Shown here piece after piece: positions 5,273 to 7,950 of a stretch of DNA of 7,950 nt (position 1 is its first letter; every line of letters begins with the position of its first letter). The notes under the pieces are model-generated. The model did not search any database, was not told the origin of the DNA, and was given only the letters and a program-made list of their open reading frames with translations. This DNA is from Pseudomonadota bacterium. Its GTDB lineage: Bacteria; Pseudomonadota; Gammaproteobacteria; Burkholderiales; Burkholderiaceae_D. The stretch spans positions 1-7,950 of the forward strand of contig JAEZVM010000103.1 in the NCBI GenBank assembly GCA_023420795.1, written 5' to 3'. The position numbers and the translations under genes were made by a program.

Positions 5273-6133
5273 TTATTTCAACTCGTATTTCACATCTAAA
5301 AACGAGCGCATCGGTGGCAAATCGTCAAACTGCGGTGCACGTCCCTGCTGCTTGGCCATGAATGCCTCGATAAGGTTGCCGGTGCGCCAGATGCCGGATT
5401 GCAGCCAGCCCATTTGCTGCAGCGCATCCTGCGTCGAATGGTCGCGCGCGTAGTGGATCGCCTGCTTGCTGCCCCAGATCGCGACCGGCGGCTTTTCGGC
5501 GATTTCACGCGCCATCTGCATTGCGGCGCCGAGCATCGCCTGCTGTGATTCGAACACTTCGTTGACGAGGCCGACCGCGAGCGCGCGTTGCGCAGGCAGG
5601 CGGCGGCCGGTATAGGCGAGCTCGTGCACGATGCCTTCGGGGATCAGCTTCGGCAGGCGCTGCAGCGTGCCCATGTCGGCGGTCATGCCGATGTTGATTT
5701 CCTGGATGCAGAAGAAGGCGTCGGCCGTCGCCAGGCGGATGTCGGTGGCACAGACCATATCGACGCCGCCACCGATGCAGCCGCCCTGGATCGCGGCGAT
5801 CACCGGCATGCGCAAGCCTTCCATCAGGTTGAACACGTGCTGCATGTCGGCCAGCAGCAGTGCAATGTTGGCGCGGCCGCCCGCGGTAGCATCGTTCAGC
5901 GCAACGCTATCCGGCGCACCGCCGAACACGTCGAGTGCCATGCCGGCGGTGAAATGCTTGCCGGTCGAGGAAATGACCAATGCGCGCGCGGAGGCGTCGC
6001 GCTGCAGCGTTTCCAGCACGTCGGTCAGCTCGCGCCACAGCACCGGCTGCATGGTGTTGAGCGCCTCGGGACGGTTCAGGACCAGATGGGCGATTTTGTC
6101 GGTGATGCTGAAGTTGATGCATTGATAGCTCAT
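5273..6133 (-). CDS. Enoyl-CoA hydratase/isomerase family, delta(3,5)-delta(2,4)-dienoyl-CoA isomerase (ECH1)-like
   Basis: A 286-residue crotonase-fold enzyme. The segment CIGGGVDMVCATDIR, then ADAFFCIQEINIGMTADMGTLQRLPK (split here at residue 137), is strikingly like mammalian ECH1. Asp125, Glu145 and Asp153 sit at exactly the spacing of ECH1 Asp176, Glu196 and Asp204, the acidic set that moves protons in 3,5- to 2,4-dienoyl-CoA isomerisation. The oxyanion-hole regions HFTAGMALDVF (60-70) and GGCIGGG (117-123) are present. The tail has RDHSTQDALQQMGWLQS, again ECH1-like. The frame stays open 33 codons upstream into tetR, but the ATG at 6133 is chosen because GGGAGA lies five bases before it and the family N-terminus starts there. 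It is 19 bases after tetR and 40 before the reductase gene. A general enoyl-CoA hydratase is less likely, because those carry Glu at the residue corresponding to Asp153 or nearby. Both enzymes together suit unsaturated acyl-CoA breakdown. Confidence 0.87.
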   Translation of the reverse strand: MSYQCINFSITDKIAHLVLNRPEALNTMQPVLWRELTDVLETLQRDASARALVISSTGKHFTAGMALDVFGGAPDSVALNDATAGGRANIALLLADMQHVFNLMEGLRMPVIAAIQGGCIGGGVDMVCATDIRLATADAFFCIQEINIGMTADMGTLQRLPKLIPEGIVHELAYTGRRLPAQRALAVGLVNEVFESQQAMLGAAMQMAREIAEKPPVAIWGSKQAIHYARDHSTQDALQQMGWLQSGIWRTGNLIEAFMAKQQGRAPQFDDLPPMRSFLDVKYELK

Positions 6134-6138
6134 GGTGC

Positions 6139-6146
6139 TCTCCCTT
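6139..6146 (-). promoter_or_regulatory. Shine-Dalgarno site deciding the start of the isomerase gene
   Basis: On the minus strand AAGGGAGA precedes the ATG at 6133 by five bases. It supports this start over the in-frame ATG at 6232, which lies inside tetR and would add a basic, non-family N-terminus. Confidence 0.75.
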
Positions 6147-6152
6147 GTGGTT

Positions 6153-6827
6153 TCAGGTTTTCTTTTCCGGTGTGGCGGTCTTGAGCGACAGTAGCACTGC
6201 TTCGACGGCCGCGTTGAACAGCTCGTCGGCACGCTCGGTCTTCAGGTAATAACCTTTCAGTTCCAGGCTGACTGCGCCGTGCATCGCGGCCCACAGCAGG
6301 CGCGCGGCGGCGGTCGGGTTCGACGGCGGCAGGGTGCCGTTCTTCATGCACTCGTCGAAGGCATCGATCAGCGCGGCCAGCGATTCCCATGCCTGCTTGC
6401 GCGATTCGACCGGCGGCACGAAGCCGGCGATCGCGTCGCCGAACATCACCATGTAATAGCTCGGATTGTTCCGCGCATACTGGTGATAGACGCGCGCATG
6501 CAGCCGCAGGCGTTCGAGGCCGTCACCCTTGTTTGCCGGCGACTGCGATGCTGCCGCGAGGAATTCACCCTTCAGCCGTGCAAAGCCTTCCAGATACAGC
6601 TCATTCGCAAGGCCGTCCTTGCCGCCGAACAGCGAATACAGAAGCGTGGTGGAGCAGTTGACCGCATCGGCCACGCGCCGCACCGTCAGCGCGGATGGGC
6701 CTTCCTCGGTCAGCAGGCGGGTTGCCGCATCCAGCATGCCTTGACGCAAGGTGCTGCGCAGGTCTTCCTGCGCCTGCCGGAAGTCGATCGGCGGGCGGAG
6801 TGCAGCGGAAGTTTTTGGGGATTTCAT
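6153..6827 (-). CDS. TetR-family transcriptional regulator with WHG-type C-terminal domain
   Basis: A 224-residue repressor. After a 20-residue variable N-terminus, helix 1 runs from about residue 28 (GMLDAATRLLTEEG), and the TetR helix-turn-helix is LTVRRVADAVNCSTTLLYSLF (about 47-67) followed by GGKDGL. The C-terminal ligand and dimer domain ends with LLWAAMHGAVSLELKGYY (177-194), whose W-x-x-M-H-G pattern marks the WHG subfamily. The length is typical. It is the first gene of the minus-strand operon with the isomerase and reductase, and diverges from the flavoenzyme gene, the usual arrangement for a local repressor whose inducer is a pathway acyl-CoA or substrate. The ATG at 6827 has no good Shine-Dalgarno (CAATTCAAAC precedes it), so translation may be weak, fitting a repressor made in small amounts. 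A perfect palindrome 19 bases upstream is its probable operator. Confidence 0.9.
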   Translation of the reverse strand: MKSPKTSAALRPPIDFRQAQEDLRSTLRQGMLDAATRLLTEEGPSALTVRRVADAVNCSTTLLYSLFGGKDGLANELYLEGFARLKGEFLAAASQSPANKGDGLERLRLHARVYHQYARNNPSYYMVMFGDAIAGFVPPVESRKQAWESLAALIDAFDECMKNGTLPPSNPTAAARLLWAAMHGAVSLELKGYYLKTERADELFNAAVEAVLLSLKTATPEKKT

Positions 6828-6840
6828 GTTTGAATTGCGT

Positions 6841-6869
6841 TAGACAAAAACATTGTTTTTTCTGATAAC
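6841..6869 (+). promoter_or_regulatory. Sigma-70-like promoter for the NMO-family gene
   Basis: TAGACA (6841-6846, five of six matches to the -35 consensus) is followed after exactly 17 bases by GATAAC (6864-6869, four of six matches to the -10). The predicted start would lie near 6876, giving a leader of about 80 bases that includes the 6910-6930 hairpin. The region is AT-rich against a GC-rich background. Confidence 0.45.
6846..6860. promoter_or_regulatory. Palindrome AAAAACA-T-TGTTTTT, probable TetR operator
   Basis: Two perfect 7-base inverted arms are separated by one base. It lies between the predicted -35 and -10 of the plus-strand gene and just downstream of the predicted minus-strand -10, so one bound dimer could block both transcripts. 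TetR-family operators are typically 15 to 20 base near-palindromes in such divergent regions. Which protein binds is inferred from context. Confidence 0.5.
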
Positions 6870-6897
6870 ATCATAAACGGATTGAAGAAAAACGCAA
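6870..6897 (-). promoter_or_regulatory. Possible promoter for the tetR operon
   Basis: On the minus strand, TTGCGT (6897-6892) and TATGAT (6875-6870, five of six to the -10 consensus) are 16 bases apart. The -35 is weak (three of six). It would start transcription near 6863, directly at the palindrome, consistent with autoregulation. Confidence 0.35.
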
Positions 6898-6909
6898 CCA
6901 ACAATCACC

Positions 6910-6930
6910 GGCGCGACCATCTTTCGCGCC
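6910..6930 (+). other. GC-rich stem-loop in the leader of the NMO-family gene
   Basis: GGCGCGA (6910-6916) and TCGCGCC (6924-6930) form a perfect 7-bp stem around a 7-base loop, ending 25 bases before the start codon and 13 before the Shine-Dalgarno. No T-run follows, so it is not a terminator. It could stabilise the mRNA, modulate translation, or be a second operator. Confidence 0.45.
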
Positions 6931-6955
6931 TGTCCAACCAACGAAGGGAGTCTTC

Positions 6956-7927
6956 ATGAGCACCAGCCGCCTGCCTGCCGTACTGCAAAACCTATCTTTG
7001 CCCGTGATCGCTTCGCCGATGTTCATCGCCAGCGGCCCCGCGTTGGTGAAAGCGCAATGCAAGGCCGGCATCGTCGGTTCCTTTCCCGCGCTGAACGCGC
7101 GTCCGGCGGAATTGCTGGATACCTGGCTGACCGAAATCCAGGCGGACCTCACCGCATTCCGGGAGACCAATCCCGGCGCAAAGGTCGGCCCGATCGCGGT
7201 CAACCAGATCGTGCACCAATCCAACGATCGGCTCGCGCACGACGTCGAGGTCTGCGTGAAGCATCAGGTACCGATCATCATCTCCAGCCTGCGTGCGCCG
7301 CCGAAGGAAATGCTGGATGCAGTGCACAGCTACGGCGGTATCGTGCTGCATGACGTGATCTCGATCCGCCACGCAGAAAAGGCGCTGGAAGCGGGTGTCG
7401 ATGGCCTGATCCTGGTCGCGGCCGGCGCGGGCGGCCATGCCGGCATGCTGTCGCCGTTCGCGCTGGTCGGCGAAGTGCGCAAGTTCTTCAATGGCCCGAT
7501 CGCGTTGTCCGGATCGATCGCCAGCGGCGATGCGATTCTGGCCGCGCAGGCGATGGGAGCTGATTTTGCATACATCGGCTCGCGCTGGCTGGCGACGCAG
7601 GAAGCCAATGTCAGCGACGATTACCGCCAGGCGATTGTCGAATCGACCGCCGCCGATATCGTTTATACGAACCTGTTTACCGGCGTTCATGGCAACTACC
7701 TAAAGAAGTCGATCATCGCCGCCGGCCTCGATCCGGACAACCTGCCGGTGGCCGACAAGTCGAAGATGAATTTCGGTTCCGGCGGCGACACCAAGGCCAA
7801 GGCATGGCGCGACATCTGGGGTGCGGGGCAGGGTGTGGGCCTGATGGATCAGGTGCTGAGCGTGGCGGAAGTGGTGGAGAAGCTGAAGGCGGAATACGTC
7901 GCGGCGAGAAAGCGCCTCGCGCTCTAA
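6956..7927 (+). CDS. Nitronate monooxygenase-family FMN-dependent oxidoreductase
   Basis: A 323-residue TIM-barrel flavoprotein of the 2-nitropropane dioxygenase / nitronate monooxygenase family. The N-terminal strand LPVIASPMFIASGP (15-28) is the usual first FMN-contact strand. AAGAGGHAG (155-163) holds His161, the expected catalytic base. ALSGSIASGDAILAAQAMGADFAYIGSRW (split around residue 195) supplies the phosphate-binding glycines. The remainder (TNLFTGVHGNYL, SKMNFG, AWRDIWGAGQG) is typical of a proteobacterial subfamily that I recall near fatty-acid genes. True NMOs oxidise nitronates such as propionate 3-nitronate, but relatives include an NADH:quinone reductase and enoyl-ACP reductase FabK, so the reaction is not fixed by sequence. 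The start is backed by AAGGGAG five bases upstream (6944-6950). It diverges from tetR and probably shares its operator. Nothing further is coded in the 23 bases after its stop. Confidence 0.9.
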   Translation: MSTSRLPAVLQNLSLPVIASPMFIASGPALVKAQCKAGIVGSFPALNARPAELLDTWLTEIQADLTAFRETNPGAKVGPIAVNQIVHQSNDRLAHDVEVCVKHQVPIIISSLRAPPKEMLDAVHSYGGIVLHDVISIRHAEKALEAGVDGLILVAAGAGGHAGMLSPFALVGEVRKFFNGPIALSGSIASGDAILAAQAMGADFAYIGSRWLATQEANVSDDYRQAIVESTAADIVYTNLFTGVHGNYLKKSIIAAGLDPDNLPVADKSKMNFGSGGDTKAKAWRDIWGAGQGVGLMDQVLSVAEVVEKLKAEYVAARKRLAL

Positions 7928-7950
7928 TCCGATAGAAACGAAACGGGCCG

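Noticed and set aside
5588..6184. Plus-strand open frames opposite the isomerase gene
   Set aside because: Antisense shadow; the isomerase has all three catalytic acids intact.
6134..6232. Longer N-terminus for the isomerase starting at 6232
   Set aside because: Adds 33 basic residues encoded within tetR, without a Shine-Dalgarno; GGGAGA before 6133 decides the shorter start.
6279..6833. Plus-strand open frame opposite tetR
   Set aside because: Shadow of a clear TetR-family gene; the translation has no domain signature.

Overview
The window looks like chromosomal DNA from a GC-rich proteobacterium. Genes are tightly packed, third codon positions favour G and C, and Shine-Dalgarno sites are of the AGGAG/GGGAG type. 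The protein flavour (GlxA-type regulators, crotonase/SDR/NMO clusters, a CpxA-like kinase tail) suggests a betaproteobacterium of the order Burkholderiales, possibly Oxalobacteraceae. That placement is an impression from memory, not a measured assignment. I see no rRNA, tRNA, CRISPR array, insertion sequence or phage gene, and no gene-free stretch longer than about 180 bases.

Layout: (1) 2-385 +, the C-terminal ATPase end of a sensor histidine kinase cut by the window edge. (2) 533-2517 +, a compact three-gene operon: an HCCA-isomerase/kappa-GST-like thioredoxin-fold protein, a small two-helix membrane protein with a PH-like tail, and a metallo-beta-lactamase-fold hydrolase coupled to its neighbour by an ATGA overlap. 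(3) 2518-2693, an unusually structured intergenic region: a terminator-like hairpin, three helically phased TTGTCC repeats, two abutting perfect 12-bp palindromes, and an inverted TTGTCC copy on the ribosome binding site of the next gene. (4) 2694-4302 +, a stand-alone DJ-1/PfpI protein whose end overlaps by 56 bases a GlxA-type regulator (DJ-1/PfpI domain fused to an AraC helix-turn-helix). (5) 4333-6827 -, an operon reading tetR, then an ECH1-like dienoyl-CoA isomerase, then a DECR1-like short-chain reductase. (6) 6956-7927 +, a nitronate-monooxygenase-family flavoenzyme divergent from tetR.

The most coherent system is units 5 and 6. The crotonase keeps all three acidic residues that define delta(3,5)-delta(2,4)-dienoyl-CoA isomerase. 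The SDR resembles mitochondrial-type 2,4-dienoyl-CoA reductase, including its signature C-terminal region. Together they look like an auxiliary beta-oxidation module for unsaturated or otherwise awkward acyl-CoAs. A TetR-family repressor would control both this operon and the divergent flavoenzyme through a 128-base promoter region holding a perfect 7-1-7 palindrome between a good -35 and -10. Two points make it non-routine: the SDR seems to have lost the catalytic Tyr and Asn positions of DECR1, and a flavoenzyme of the NMO family is tied to the same switch.

The second point of interest is the paired DJ-1 enzyme and DJ-1/AraC regulator behind the palindrome-rich region at 2568-2690. There a regulator may sense a compound related to the substrate of its paralogous enzyme.
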